From the NCBI GenBank assembly GCA_963995505.1, contig OZ023182.1, forward strand, positions 14,979,619 through 15,043,618: a DNA stretch of 64,000 nt, read 5' to 3'. The position numbers and the translations under genes were made by a program. A model generated the notes under the pieces. It saw nothing but the letters and a program-made list of their open reading frames with translations, was not told where the DNA came from and ran no database searches. Shown here in pieces: positions 49,467 through 61,656 of this stretch. The stretch is from Hypericum androsaemum. Its lineage: Eukaryota > Streptophyta > Magnoliopsida > Malpighiales > Hypericaceae. How positions within the stretch are numbered: position 1 is the first letter of the stretch; every line of letters starts with the position of its first letter.

Positions 49467-49506
49467 TATAATATTTATTTTTATGATTGTACTTGGTATT
49501 TTTGAA

Positions 49507-50237
49507 GGATTTTTTTTGGGTAAATGAGTATATTATAAAAACACACGTAATTACAAAGCCGCATTAGGAGCTACCAAAGATTACAGGGAGCACCGATCAG
49601 AAATGTGTACATGTAAAAAATATCTACAGCCATACAAAGTCTCTCATAGACTCATAAATAACAGGTCTTGACGATGGCAGTACTTTGCACAGCCAAATTA
49701 GCCACTCTTGCAAATGAAAGAGTATTGAGTACATGAGTATACAAAATACTCTCAAAAATCGTTTTATTGTGATGAATCCATATCCCCAAATCACCACAGC
49801 AAAAATCACTTTTTTACCCTAGCCTTGGATGCTTTTTTTTGTTGGAAGTGGAGGGGCGAAGCGCCCCTTATATATTAGAAAAAATGGCCAAAAACAAACT
49901 TACTTAGTGCAAGGTCTCCTCTCGGCCTCTTGTGAGGTTGTGAACGCCGGCCTTGTCAAAACCCTATCATAGAAAAATCCAGTGAGAAAAATTCGTGATA
50001 GAAAAAGAGTACCTCGGGGAGGAGAGCCCCCCTTGATGTTTGGTGTATCGCAAAACCCTGCCTTGCATCGTCATCTAACTCCCTAATAATACTCCTAGAA
50101 AAGGCAACATCCCCAATGTCATCTAACAAAAGTGACCTAATCTCCGGGGGAGGGTCAACAAGGGCATCAATGCCAATAGGCCTCTCGAATCCTAGATCGA
50201 CAAGTTTATCCGCACATCGATTGACTTCCCTGTACAC
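49507..50237 (-). mobile_element. Two LINE 3' tails
   Basis: On the minus strand, 50237-49956 encodes the end of a LINE RNase H domain (MYREVNRCADKLVDLGFERP) and runs into a 3' tail ending in an A run (T run near 49830-49838). A second T run near 49509-49516, followed by GGGTAAATGAGTATATTATA, looks like another LINE 3' end and its short upstream stretch. Both are 5'-truncated fragments. Confidence 0.65.
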
Positions 50238-52100
50238 ATGAGTGATTTAACATTCTAATTACCTTGAAGCTCCTGTTGGATGCTTAGCTACTTATACAAA
50301 GGCTTAAATTTCTCTAGGTAATTGAGACTGCTTCCATCACCTATTCAATATTTTTCTCATTCCTAAAATTTATATTTTAATTCGTTTATTAAAAAAAATT
50401 TAAATTTCTTATCATTCGAACATCATCATCAACTCAGACTCATCGTTAAGTTACTCGGTGTTATGAAGAGTTATTTAAGTTCCTTTCAAAGTCCAAACAC
50501 TTACTCTACACCAAAAGCATAATTTCGGCACAGGGTTGCGCTTTTAGTGTTAGAAGACGAACAAAAAAAATGTATAAATGAGCCACCAATAATATAAAAA
50601 GTCTCAATGTGAACAGAGGAAATTCAAGATGCACCGTCCCGTCCACCACAATATTGTCTTGTTGGAATTTAAAGTGGGAGAGTTATTATAAATAGGATTC
50701 GACAGTGTCAAACTTAAATATATATATTATATATTCACAAAAAAAAATCTCATTTTTAATAAAACGACCATCAGTTCAATTCTTCGAAATGCAAAACCAT
50801 GACTTCCAATTTCGTTGGATGAAATTTGAGAACTCTCACTTACAATTTGAAAATCAAAATATACTCATTATGCTGGCTAGACGGTGGGTCAAAAAGATAC
50901 AATGGTCAATGATTATGCAAAATCTTTGACTCTCGTGAGATTTTTCTTTTGTATTTTTGCAAGAGATACTCATGTAGATATTGCTGGAGAGTCGCATGTT
51001 TATTCCCAATTATAAAACTAACAAAATTCATTTTTTTAAAAGATAAAATTTATACCATAATATATGCCAAAGTTTGAACCCTGTACCTCCTAAATATTCA
51101 GGGTGTCTTATGTCAATTATTACAGCTACATTGATTAAGAATTTAGGTATCAAACATTTCTATTTGAATTACTGGATCGTGTTTAACTTTGGATTTCTGA
51201 TTAGTATCCGAGTGATCGCACCTAACTGGAAAATTCATCGTAAGCTTGTAACTGGTCATAAATGATGAGGACCATGTAGGACAATAATTGTCATGTGTAG
51301 AGTAAGGACCCTGCCCGGCCGCTGTAAAATCAGAATGAAAAAAAAAGATGTACATTATTGACAACAGAAGGTCCCTACCATCTAAATGAGGACCTCCTGC
51401 TGCTGTTCCTTTTTTTTTTTGGTCCACATTCCATAACCCACTTCTAATCAGTCTCTGATTATCATCAAAACAGACGGGCCAACTCCTCTTAGATACTAAT
51501 GTTGGTTTGACAACTAGTGACCTTTGGCCACGGTTGTCTTCTAATAGAAGAAAACGAAGGACTAATTCAAAATCAAACATTGTCTTCTCGAAACTACACT
51601 GTAGTAGTAGAAGTCGTGCTATACGCACATTGAGAAACTTTTTAGGAGGTCAGCCATCGTGAAACTACTCACGACCAAGCTCGCAGTTCACCTTGTTAAT
51701 ATGAATAATACAATCAAATCACCCTTTCTTGACATATCTTGAATGAGGTATTACACTAAATGCATCAACATAATAATTCTCTCATGTCCCCCTCTCCCAT
51801 CTTAGCGGTAGCTGGTGACATTGTGTAAAGAGGGGAAAAGGGCTAGTAAATTTTGTTCCTCTCTTGTAGAAAAAGTATCTGATAAAAGCTACAGTAATGC
51901 TGGGGCCATCCCAAAGTAGGTTCTTGAAGTTGAAGGTGAGACATGAAACTTCCATATCATCAAGTGTTGCCTTTCTTATGGTGATCAAATGTACAAGCTG
52001 CAAAAAAAGACAAGAATGCCCTGCAACCTCAAGCTTCTTCTAAACTAGAAATGCTACAATTCTGTTGCCTATAAAGGTCATCCATCCACCTCAAATAATT
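50238..52100. other. Intergenic and LC8 3' region
   Basis: No gene is recognised. Open frames at 51143-51628 and 51782-52003 (minus) lack family signatures. The part next to 52100 is probably 3' UTR of the LC8-domain gene. Confidence 0.5.
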
Positions 52101-53693
52101 TTAATCTGCCCTTTGCACTGTAGTTTTGAACAAGAGGATGTACAGCTTTTGGTCCATTGAGAAATACAGAAATCCCCCTACTGAATGCGTCACGAATGAC
52201 CCAAAACTCGTCCCCACAATGCAGTGCCAGGCCGGCCCATATACCCCATCAAACTCCTGCAAAAAGGTTAACAAGACATGAGGAAATAAAAAAGAAAAAC
52301 TGCAACCCCAACTGTCAAATTATTGACGAGTAAGAGTTGGTCCAAGTGGCAAGCGATATGAATTCACCATTCAAGTCTTACGAATGCAAAAAACGCTATT
52401 GGAAGAACCACTTCGTAAATAGGGCCAGACTGTGCTCGACTATAAATGTCAGAAATTAAATTGTCCATCTATTGACAAACAAACAGCAAGCCACAAAAAA
52501 CACACTCCAAAAGCTGATTAAGGGTCCCTCCCATTAGAACTAACCAAGGAGAGTAACATAAACGAGACAATTAGAACAAGACAACGAAATAGGGACAAGA
52601 AGATGACTTAACATGGATTCAAAGTGACAATTATATTGTTTCCCAACGACAGAAACAGAGAGATGCAATTATGCAATCAGTAACATCTATAGACAAGAAT
52701 CTTTATTTTGTTTTTCCAAGAGCCATCCATCTAGACAACAATCTCCTCCTCCAAATGCTGCTAACAATTAATCGGATGGGACTATAATAAGATCAAAGGT
52801 GTACCAAGCTGACATGAAAAGTCTAATCTGACGGAATTGGACCCTGACCTCCTTGAACTTGTCAAAGATCGTTAGGCTATATGCACTTAGTAACCAAAAA
52901 ATCAAAAATTGCATTCTACTAAATCACAATCTAACAAGCAACCACTTTATTCTCAGAAGAAGAATTCACTGACCTTCTTGAGGGTGAGGGCAAGGGACTT
53001 GGAGGAGAACTTCTCAAGGCTATCATGTGTCATCCTAGCACAATCAACGGCATGTATCTGCATAAATGGTGGCATATCAACTGCAACAACTTTGGCTCCA
53101 TTGTTAGCCAAGAAATCCCTCAAATCACCAACATGGGCCCCACAAAATGATCTCCTCCTCCCACCACCACCCAATGACAATCTCCTCAAATCACCAACAG
53201 GGTCCTTAAATTCCTTCCCTTTGCTGCCCTTAACAATAAAGTACACATCTTTCTTTCCCTCCTCTTGTAAAGCCTTGACCTTTACCTTCTCCACCCCCTT
53301 CCTCTCCTTAAAGTTGGGTTTTTTAATCTCTCTCTCCACTTCTGGGTCAGTCTGTTGCTTTGGGCGAGAGGGTTCCACCTGGGCCCCACTAGGAGGACCA
53401 AAATCAGCTGAAAGTGTCATGGACTTGGCCTTGAAGAGGTTGTCCAAAAAAGTTGGAGTCTTGTAGTGCTTAAGGGACTTGGCCTTTGTAAGAACAGGGT
53501 TTTGCTTTGGTGAAAACAGGTAAGAATGCCTAGAGGAAGGAACTGGGTGATCTGGGTACTGGCTGGCTTGGAGGGTGGAGCTGTTTCTTGGGTGCCCTTT
53601 TAGGGTGGGATCCTTGGATGGTGGGATTAGGCTTGGGGGCTGTTCTTCTTCATGGGTTGCTAACCTGCGCCTGTGATTGTTGTACTGTGCCAT
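52101..53693 (-). CDS. LC8-type dynein light chain domain protein with long N-terminal extension
   Basis: Two exons, 53693-52974 and 52256-52101, join in phase to 291 residues. The last about 90 residues form an LC8 (DYNLL) fold: [20 protein letters not shown], then across the intron [20 protein letters not shown] and [18 protein letters not shown]8 dimers bind short linear motifs in many partners; flowering plants lack dynein heavy chains, so a hub role is more likely than transport. Residues 1-200 are basic, Ser/Pro-rich and probably disordered ([36 protein letters not shown]). The true start is ATG 53693 (AAAATGG); the frame extends nine codons upstream without an ATG. Plants have both short LC8 proteins and long forms like this one. 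Confidence 0.88.
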
Positions 53694-55790
53694 TTTAGTA
53701 TGTGGTTTCCTTTTATCCAAGTGTGGGGATGGGAATGTTAGAATGAGTAGATAAGTACGTAGGTAGTTACCTTCAAGAGAGGAGAAAAATGAAAAAGGAG
53801 AGAGAGGAGTTGATAAGGAAATGGAGGGGAGGGATGTGGGTTTTTGGAGTTTGTTAATGTATTATATTAATGTGTTGGAATTTGGGAAATAGAAACTTGT
53901 GGGGGTGGGGCTGACTCATTCATTTGATTGGGAGGTGGGGAATGAGGAATTATTTTTGTGTGGTGTGCAAGATCTGGTGTTGTCATCTCCTTTTCCTACA
54001 ATGCGCCGCAGGTGGTGGACGGATGTGAGGAGGGACTGTTGACCGTTGACTAAGTCAGTAAATCTGTTTGAGAGTTAGAACTGGATTTGGTCACTATTCG
54101 AATATAACCGTTCAATTGGCAGTTTCAGAATCGGAGGTTACACTAATTTGAACCTGAATGGTAGCCAAGGTTCCTTGAACTATCTTGGAATTTTTCTAGA
54201 AAATTTTAATTATGGTTATGATTTTTAGAAAACTATGTTAATCATGAAATCGTGAAAGTATGAGATATTAATTCTTTTTGCGATAAATCGTAGAATTTCT
54301 TTTTTAAAAATTGAACCACTGGTTTAACCGTAACTGGGACTTTCACGAATCGTTCCAAAACCTTGTAGAAAGCTCCTGCTTTCATAATTTCGTAGCTGTA
54401 GAACTATCGGTTCCCAAACCGTAACCATAGCTAGTTAGAAATTAGAACGATAGGCAAATAAGCGAGGAAAGAATCCTCTCAACCATCTAACTATACATTG
54501 AAAACATTTCTTTGGAAAGGAACTTTCTTAGAAAGATTTTGTGACAAAACACATTTAAAGATAATATATGCTTGCTACTCGATTATCGATCATCCTAGAA
54601 CCAAATATCTCAAAAAAATATGAACAACTCCAATTGTGTTAGGTGTATATATATCCTTCAACAAAAGCTCGAAGTTCGAAATTTCGATGCCTCGTTAGCA
54701 CAAATTTCTTCCTTTAGTCGGGAAGATGAGCTATATTTTTTCCTCCACCAAACAAAAGCCGTAAAATTGACAATAAAAACTCCAAGCCCCAAAATGGGAC
54801 AAAGGAGAAATTAGTCAAAGATGGGGCAATCGATGAGATCAGCTTTCATTTCTTTCCCAAAAAAAAAAGAGAGCAGTCAATTCTTCATCAATTCTGATTT
54901 CTTTCTCACATTTCAAAAATTTTGTCATTTTGGTCGAGTCTAAAAAAACAATAAATTGAATGATGCCTTCACAAGCTGGCCTAATTCTCGCACCAAACGA
55001 CCGTCTAAAATTCCCAAGGTGCGTGGGAACACAATTACGCAAAAGTAGTACATTACTGCGTGCGACCGTCGAATGGTCAACCCCGCGTGTGTCGAAACAC
55101 TTTTTAAGCTTATATAACTTTCATAAGCTTAAAACCTTTTTTGAGAAGCATAAGCTTAAAACCTTGAAACACATTTTTTAATCCTTAAGTCGAGAACTGT
55201 AGGACTATATTTTAGAGAGTAATTTTCACAATGATATTTTTTCAATACGGAAAATTTGAACTCAAATGAGAAAATCTAATTACTTTACCGTACAATTCGG
55301 TAAACACTTGAGTACACGTGGCAAAGGTTGTCGACTTTTCCGTTTCCATTCAAAACAAATTCAACGGCTACTTCTCAGTTCCCACTTTCTGTCTTCTCAC
55401 CAGCAAGTATATCATGTGATACAACAACCCCCCGGCTGAGATTGCAGCCAGTCTCTCCCGTCCTGCAACGGTCACAGAGCAAATACTCGACAACAATAAC
55501 AATGTTTCAGCCAGTTAGTCGCGGCCAATGCGGACCGGGTGCTCCTGAAACACGATTACTGCACAATTGAAATCACAGTCAATCAACTTCTTGATTAGAC
55601 CTGAACATCTTGACCAAGACTCAAGTTAAATAGGGCTCTTGAATTACAACATACCAAGCATGAGATCGACGATAGGCCTCTCCGCGTATTTGACTTTTGT
55701 CTCACAGGCTGGACAGTATTAGAATGGTAGCAGTGAGCATGGGCAAAGAGGAGTCTTGTATCAATTAGAGAAGTCGCTTTAGTTGTAGGT
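53694..55790. other. LC8 gene upstream DNA and intergenic stretch
   Basis: The proximal 150 bp contain GAGAGAGG-type runs in the presumed leader. Further upstream is AT-rich DNA with no gene signature; short frames near 54620, 54960 and 55328 are not supported. Confidence 0.5.
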
Positions 55791-57352
55791 CTAGTTCCAT
55801 TGGGTAGGATGTCGAGCATCTCTGACTGCTGAAGTTCCACCATATGCAGCAGGAGATGGAGAGGATGCAATGTAGTTTGTCCCTGACAACGATATGGTGG
55901 AGGTAGAGTTTCCTTGGTGTGATGTTGGCGACGGACTACTTGCCGCCGCAAAGCCAGATCGTGCTGGATGAGGAGCCTGCAAATAACAGTATTATGTTAA
56001 TTCGGTATTCCGTCACTGGTATTACGCATCTTAAAATATTCCTATTAACCGATAGCTGCAGACAAGTTGTCATCAACCCTTGAACCACCTAGCTGAGTTG
56101 TGCAGGATGGATGCATGTGCCAAAATGCACCGTGTCCATGAAAGAGGCCCAAGGGAGGCAAAAGAAAAACCACAGTAGGCACATGGGAGCGTACAATAGC
56201 AGGGCAAAAGCATGTCCAGGTACATGGTTCACGTAAGATACATGGTTAAGAAGAGGTTCTGGAGCGTGGAAGAGCAAAAGACCACGAGCCAAAAAATGTC
56301 AAACACCAGACAGAGTAGCACACTCTACAGCATAATGATCATGTATCTTGGCAGCTTAATTATTCTATTTGACCAAATAATGGGGTCTAAGAGTGATAAG
56401 ATAGATCATATGGATACTTACTGCCACACTTGAGCTTCCTTTACTAAGCTGTTATGCACGAGCTCTACAATCTTAAACTCACATTGTGTTGGAAGGGCCT
56501 CCTAAGAGGGGACTCTGATGATGGAGATAAACTACTAGTTCGATGAGCACGGTGAGAATGAATATTCTGATTAGATGCATCATCAACTTCTCCTGCTTCA
56601 ACACCACCACCAACATTCACCCTCCGATCCCGTCCACCTGAAGAGGCACTGATGGGCGACTGGCCATCACCAGAATCTCCTTTTTAGCCTTTAATTGCTC
56701 CCCGGCATTCAATATCTGTAAAGCATTCGTTCTCGAACATTCAAACAGCAAAAAACTTGCCTGCTTCAACGCTTGAACCAGATTATGCTTCTTTGCCTGT
56801 AGACCTTGTAACCAGATTATGCGTCCTACAACATTCAAGAGATAAAGAAAACAGTGAATCCTTCTGCTGCACGAAACATGCCCACGGAGACAACGAATTG
56901 CCAGACACAATGCAGCTAAACACAACCGATCCGCGCAAACAGAATCTGCACGCAGCATGGAAACAAGCAACAACGCCCTAGTTTTCCCAGCACCAAAGCA
57001 TACATCACCTTCATTCCATCATTCATACATTCACCACATGCATTTTACTAACACATCCCTCCAATTGAAGCTCCTTCGAAGGTCTCGATTGCCCGTTCCA
57101 TACTCCAACATAGAACAATCCAGTGGCTTAAAGGCCTCCATTTCGACTCAATATATACACACACACACACAAAAAAAGGTTCGATCTTTAGAGTTGGATT
57201 TACCTCCGCATCAAGATTACCCAACCCCTCATCTTCCTTGGCCAACAACCTCCGCCTCTTTTTCTTACACTCCAATTTCGGAACCGCGGCCGGTTGGGGG
57301 TTAGGGTTTGAGGAAGTGGCGGCGGAGGAGAGTGAGGGCCATAGAGCGCCAT
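55791..57352 (-). CDS. Uncharacterised basic, Ser-rich protein; start unresolved
   Basis: I do not recognise the family. Downstream exons fit well: 56825-56757 (RIIWLQGLQAKKHNLVQALK), 56679-56483 (SGDGQSPISASSGGRDRRVN to LSPSSESPLRRPFQHN) and 55976-55791 (APHPARSGFAAASSPSPTSH to RDARHPTQWN, stop TAG), with all phases closing. Exon 1 ends at 57221 and reads ATSSNPNPQPAAVPKLECKK, KRRRLLAKEDEGLG in the required frame, a likely nuclear signal. That frame has no ATG before an upstream stop; the nearest ATG (57352) is in another frame and gives MALYGPHSPPPP. Either the start is in an unseen upstream exon, or a small frameshift lies just after 57352. Introns are GT-AG but the 56757 donor is weak. 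Confidence 0.5.
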
Positions 57353-58331
57353 CGCCGGGGAACGTCGGGGACCCTGTGGATGTTGCCCCTGTACAGCGAT
57401 TTCGCCACCATTTGATATTGTGTAATCCGTTAATTTAAATTTGAGTCGGATTTTTTGACACGTGACAAAACTCTCCATGTAAATCTCCGGCTAGAATAAC
57501 ACTATGATTTTCTAAGGTAAAAGCGCCCGTGTGGCCAATTCGAAATAAAAATAAATAGAAAGAGAGTTCTAATAAAAGTTTAGGAAACCCATGGACTATA
57601 TTTTTCTCTAATCTGAATTTTGTTCAAGTCTCGAATGAATTCAATAACATATTCAAAGATTTCTCTCACCGACTGATCCAATAAAAAACCAAGTTTATCA
57701 GATGGGACATTAATGTTTTAAGTATATTTTTAGCGTACCAGTAATTAGTTACATCACGTATTAAGCTAACTAATTGATAAAATTGTTTGTTGAAATAATG
57801 TTCAAAGTTGTGCCAAGTTTGGCAATTAATTGGAGGATCAAATCATTTGATAAAATGATGCGTACTTCCTTACAAATATAATTACTCGCCCAATATGCAT
57901 CTAGAGCTCCTTATTGGGGCACATAATAATTAGTGAATTTTCACGAATATTACTGCTGAAGTGGTTACGAGGAATGTTAAATAAACAACAGAAATATTTA
58001 TCACTTTCAAAAATATTGGTCGCCAAAATTTAAATTAGTCGGTTTAGGAGTATCTAAATGGTATTAAAAAAAATTCATGATTTAAGTTTCATTAAAGCGG
58101 CACATAATTACATGCGCATACAGTAGAAGATCAGTTTAACGTTGGACCATCAAACAACTACTCGTCCTTCAAAAATAAATCAAACAACTACTTGTCCTTG
58201 AAGGTATTGCAAGGAAAAAGGGAAAACAAAGCTCTGTTATTGACTTGTTTCTCCACCTAAAGGAACCAAAAGTACTTGTTGTTGTTCTGGTCTAAGCTCT
58301 CAGGATGTATATTTAAGTATATAGCAGCTAA
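57353..58331. other. Intergenic, AT-rich
   Basis: Upstream DNA of the previous gene and 3' region of the MYB gene. A short (AC)n run lies nearby at 57158-57171, inside intron 1 of the previous gene. Nothing else is recognised. Confidence 0.5.
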
Positions 58332-59583
58332 TCAGTAGTAGAATGGCTCCTCTAATAGGTTGGGGAAGCACAAGAATGTCTCGTTGTCCTCGTCCAACAT
58401 CGCGTCTATGAACGAACTATTCGAAGACGACGAGCCGCCCTGGATGCCATTGCCAGGCGCAGAGAAGTTCATCCATTCCATGCCCGAGTTGCTAGTTATA
58501 GCAGTAGCCTGTGGTGTCAGGTCTTGGACCAGAGGAGGTGTACTTTGTTGCACTTGTCCCATATTGAAGTTGTTGGAGAAAATCGGGGGCGTGATGAGCT
58601 CTTGTTCTCGCGGAAAATGGTCGTAATCTGTTGGAAGGAACTCGTCATTCACGAGGTAATCGCGCCAAGTATATGTCAGTGACGATGTTTCTTGACCTTC
58701 CGTGGAGCAAGTGGAGGAAGATGAGGTTGCTGTAGATGACCAGGAGGCGTGTTCCTTCGGAAAATCGGATGAAGTGGTGTTACATTGGGCTGCTTCTGTC
58801 ATGAGCTTCATTGCCTGGAGTGGACCAAGAATATCAGAAGTCCTGTTGTTGTTGATGTTCTCGTCCATAATGTTGTTGTTGAAGAGACTATCTTGGAACA
58901 GTCCTGATCCGGGCCGGGCAGGATATTGCTCGGTTTTCGGGACAAAAGATGAATGATTCAAGTTGAGAGGGCCTATTCTGGTTCCAGACCTGCCAAACCC
59001 TCCAATGTTTCCGTAGTCTTCAATGATTTGGGAGAATGGTTTATGAGTAACAGGATCGATCCCCATCTCTGAGAGCTTCTTCCTGAGCCTGGTGTTCCAG
59101 TAGTTCTTCACATCGTTGTCGGTTCTCCCTGGAAGCTGTTGTGCAATAATGGACCACCTGTAATTCCCGGACACGTTAACTTAGACTTTTGAGTTGGATA
59201 CGAAATATCTATCAGAAAAAAGTTGTTGCAGAATTTTACCTGCTACCTATGGCTGCATGAAGCCTGATGATCATCTCCTCTTCTTGGGTAGTGAAGTTGT
59301 CATGGTTAAGATCCGGCCTCAGATAATTGGTCCACCGAAGTCTGCAACTCTTCCCACATCTCTTAAGTCCTGCACAATTCGCTCATCGAGCACGAAGCAC
59401 CACACGAAAAATCGAAAACTTGTCAGACTCTTTCTAACTTCAGAGCTATCCCAAGAAAATGAAGTATTTGAGCCATAGATTACCTGTTTTCTTAGGGACA
59501 TCACTCCAGTTTCCTGCCCCGTGTTTCGACACGTAGGCAACCATTTTGGCATCCTCCTCTCTAGTCCAAATGCCCCTCTTCAT
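58332..59583 (-). CDS. MYB35: R2R3-MYB transcription factor, MYB35/TDF1 type
   Basis: Predicted nuclear regulator of anther tapetum development, by similarity to MYB35/TDF1. Exons 59583-59484, 59369-59240 and 59157-58332 join in phase to 351 residues; the two introns are at the standard R2R3 positions. R2: [20 protein letters not shown] with the three tryptophan positions kept; R3: [20 protein letters not shown] then [20 protein letters not shown]. After the repeats, [20 protein letters not shown] is typical of the MYB35/MYB80 branch. The start is odd: the usual MGRxPCCDK tail is replaced by LPKDKLS, with a TGA ten codons upstream of the first ATG (59583), so translation must start at the M before KRG. 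The C-terminal part is Ser/Asn-rich and ends [11 protein letters not shown]. Confidence 0.85.
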
Positions 59584-60490
59584 GCTCAACTTGTCCTTGG
59601 GAAGAATGCCTCAGGATTTTTATTTGCTTAAATGGGAGGAATGAAGGCAAAAACAAGATGTAACTTGTCAAACTTGGGAGTTTGGGAGATGAAGAAATGG
59701 TATAACAAAGGTTGAGGCAAGGAAAGCATGTCCCATGTAACTAAACTTGCATGATGCAAATTAAAGCTTTCAATGAGATGTCTCAACTCAATGCATTGTG
59801 GTGTACTGAATTGTGTGTAAATTGGCCTTCTTTAAAGGGCTTGGTCTTGAATTTGGTGAATTGTTTTGGTTAGAGGTAGTGTTATTCTAAGTGGAAGCTT
59901 GCATTTAAAAGTTGATTCAGATGTGTAATCTAGTTGATCCTGTGTAAAAGAAGTGAGGTCTTGTTTGAGGGCTTTTTCTTGGTAATCACAAGTTTGGCAA
60001 GGGTGATTATTCTAAACAAGAGATCCAACTAATTCAGAGATAACAATTCACAAGTAAAACAAGTCATGAAGTAGCTAGACAACATAAGGTCAATGCCACC
60101 ACTTAGCTTCTAATTAAGGAATTTTTAAAATACGGCAAATTTCTCTCAACCAGTATTTAACTGAAATATATTTTTAGATATTAAATTCTCGAGATCTCTT
60201 GATTAAACTCGAACAACACTTTAGGTAGTAGTGTGCTCTCTGATAAATCTACAAATTTTAGTGGTTTCTTATTCTCGCCCACCGAGAAAATTTTGGGTAT
60301 AGGGATAATCATAATTTTGTATACAACTAGTGTGGGTGCAACATTGACATGACAGTACCCATTTGGCATATGAAGGAAGCTTAAGAGTTTAAATATACGG
60401 TGTGTGACAAATTTTAATATAACACCTATAATATTACGAGAATCCCCCAAATTTTTTTTTGACTCCTCCGGATTATCAACATATTCTTTA
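59584..60490. other. MYB upstream region
   Basis: Promoter and leader of the minus-strand MYB gene, then AT-rich DNA. No other gene is recognised. A 9-bp target duplication (TATTCTTTA) ends at 60490. Confidence 0.5.
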
Positions 60491-61147
60491 GGGAAAAGTC
60501 TACTTTAGTACCCTGTGGTATCGCCCAAAATTACTTTAGTACTCTGTGGTAAAAAACCGATCAATCGAGTCATACTTATTCCAATTAACATCAAAAAGGT
60601 CCTCGGGCAGCTGCCCGGACCCGCCCGAACCCTGCCCGGACTACGTGGCCAGCCACATCACCAAAACTTGATGATGTGGTGCCACGTGGACATCCATCTT
60701 CTTCCCTCTCTTCCTCTCCTCCTCCTCCGCCTCCTCCTCCTCCTCCTCGTCCTCCTCCTCCTCCACTTCGTCCTCCTCCTCCTCCTCCTCCGCCTCCTCC
60801 TCCTCCTCCTCCTCCTCCTCCTCCACTTCGTCCTCCTCCTCCTCCTCCGCCTCCTCCTCCTCTTCTCCTTCTCCTCGTCCTCCTCGTCCTCCTCCTCATT
60901 CTCCTCCTCGTCCTCGTCCTCCTCCACTTCGTCCTCCGCCTCCTCGTCCTCCTCGTCCTCGTCCTCGTCCTCCTCCTCCACGTGGCTGGCCACGTAGTCC
61001 GGGCAGGGTTCGGGCTGGTCCGGGCAACTGCCCGAGGACCTTTTTGATGTTAATTGGAATAAGTATGACTCGATTGGTCGATTTTTTACCACAGAGTACT
61101 AAAGTGATTTTGGGCGATACCACAGGATACTAAAGTGGACTTTTTCC
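60491..61147. mobile_element. Foldback element with 9-bp target duplication and CTC-repeat core (MULE-like)
   Basis: Arms 60491-60656 and 60982-61147 (166 bp each) are inverted repeats with about 90 percent or better identity, starting GGGAAAAGTCTACTTTAGTA. Identical 9-mers TATTCTTTA flank it (60482-60490 and 61148-61156). The ends have two AGTACYCTGTGGTA blocks like the element at 23818-25092, so it is the same family. The arms also hold a GC-rich CTCGGGCAGCTGCCCGGACC block. The centre is a (CTC)n-type repeat. No transposase is encoded. Confidence 0.88.
60700..60980. repeat. Long (CTC)n pyrimidine tract
   Basis: About 280 bp of CTC triplets with occasional CCG, CGT and CTT variants (CTCCTCCTCGTCCTCCTCCT). 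The plus strand is almost purely pyrimidine apart from G in variant units. It produces long low-complexity frames on both strands (Leu/Pro/Ser or Glu/Arg/Gly) that are not genes. Confidence 0.92.
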
Positions 61148-61656
61148 TATTCTTTATTTTTCAATTTTCTTAAGCCCAAAACCATGTAGAATAGAATATG
61201 GATGGCCCATCATAAAACGGACCGAGTTACTATTACATTATTGATACTTTTCAGAATTGTCTTTAGATTACCCAAAGTACCTCTTCCAACCATGTCATCA
61301 AATAAAAAATTAATTTTTTTCTCATTTATTTACAACCCAATCTAACCAAATATTTTTTTACTACGGTGATTTGGTCCAACCAGTCACTAAATAAATAATT
61401 AATTTTTTCCTAATCTACATATTATATATTATCAATTTATGTTTACATATAAATTGTAATAAATATACAAAAATTATGCGTCTGTAATTATGACAAGACA
61501 AAATATATAATAAAGTATCCAATTAAGATTACAAAAGTTACAATACAAAATTGAAAAAAAATAAATCAAGCTACATATAGACGTGTAAAATAATAAATTA
61601 CAAATAAAGAAGATGCAAATATTAATACTAACCTGGTTGCCATTGGGCACCGTTTG
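61148..61656. other. AT-rich spacer between two foldback elements
   Basis: No gene. The minus-strand frame 61734-61474 is AT-driven and enters the next element. Confidence 0.6.

Noticed and set aside
52909..53466. 185-residue plus-strand frame
   Set aside because: Antisense shadow of exon 1 of the LC8-domain gene.
53694..53720. Nine extra codons before the LC8 gene ATG
   Set aside because: They begin with TTG, not ATG; the ATG at 53693 has a good context.
59584..59640. Search for an upstream exon with the MYB MGRxPCC start
   Set aside because: No such coding sequence was seen within about 1 kb upstream on the minus strand, so none is annotated.
60515..61123. Several long open frames on both strands over the CTC tract
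   Set aside because: They are triplet-repeat artefacts (poly-Leu/Pro/Ser/Glu/Arg) inside a foldback element, with no non-repeat coding sequence.
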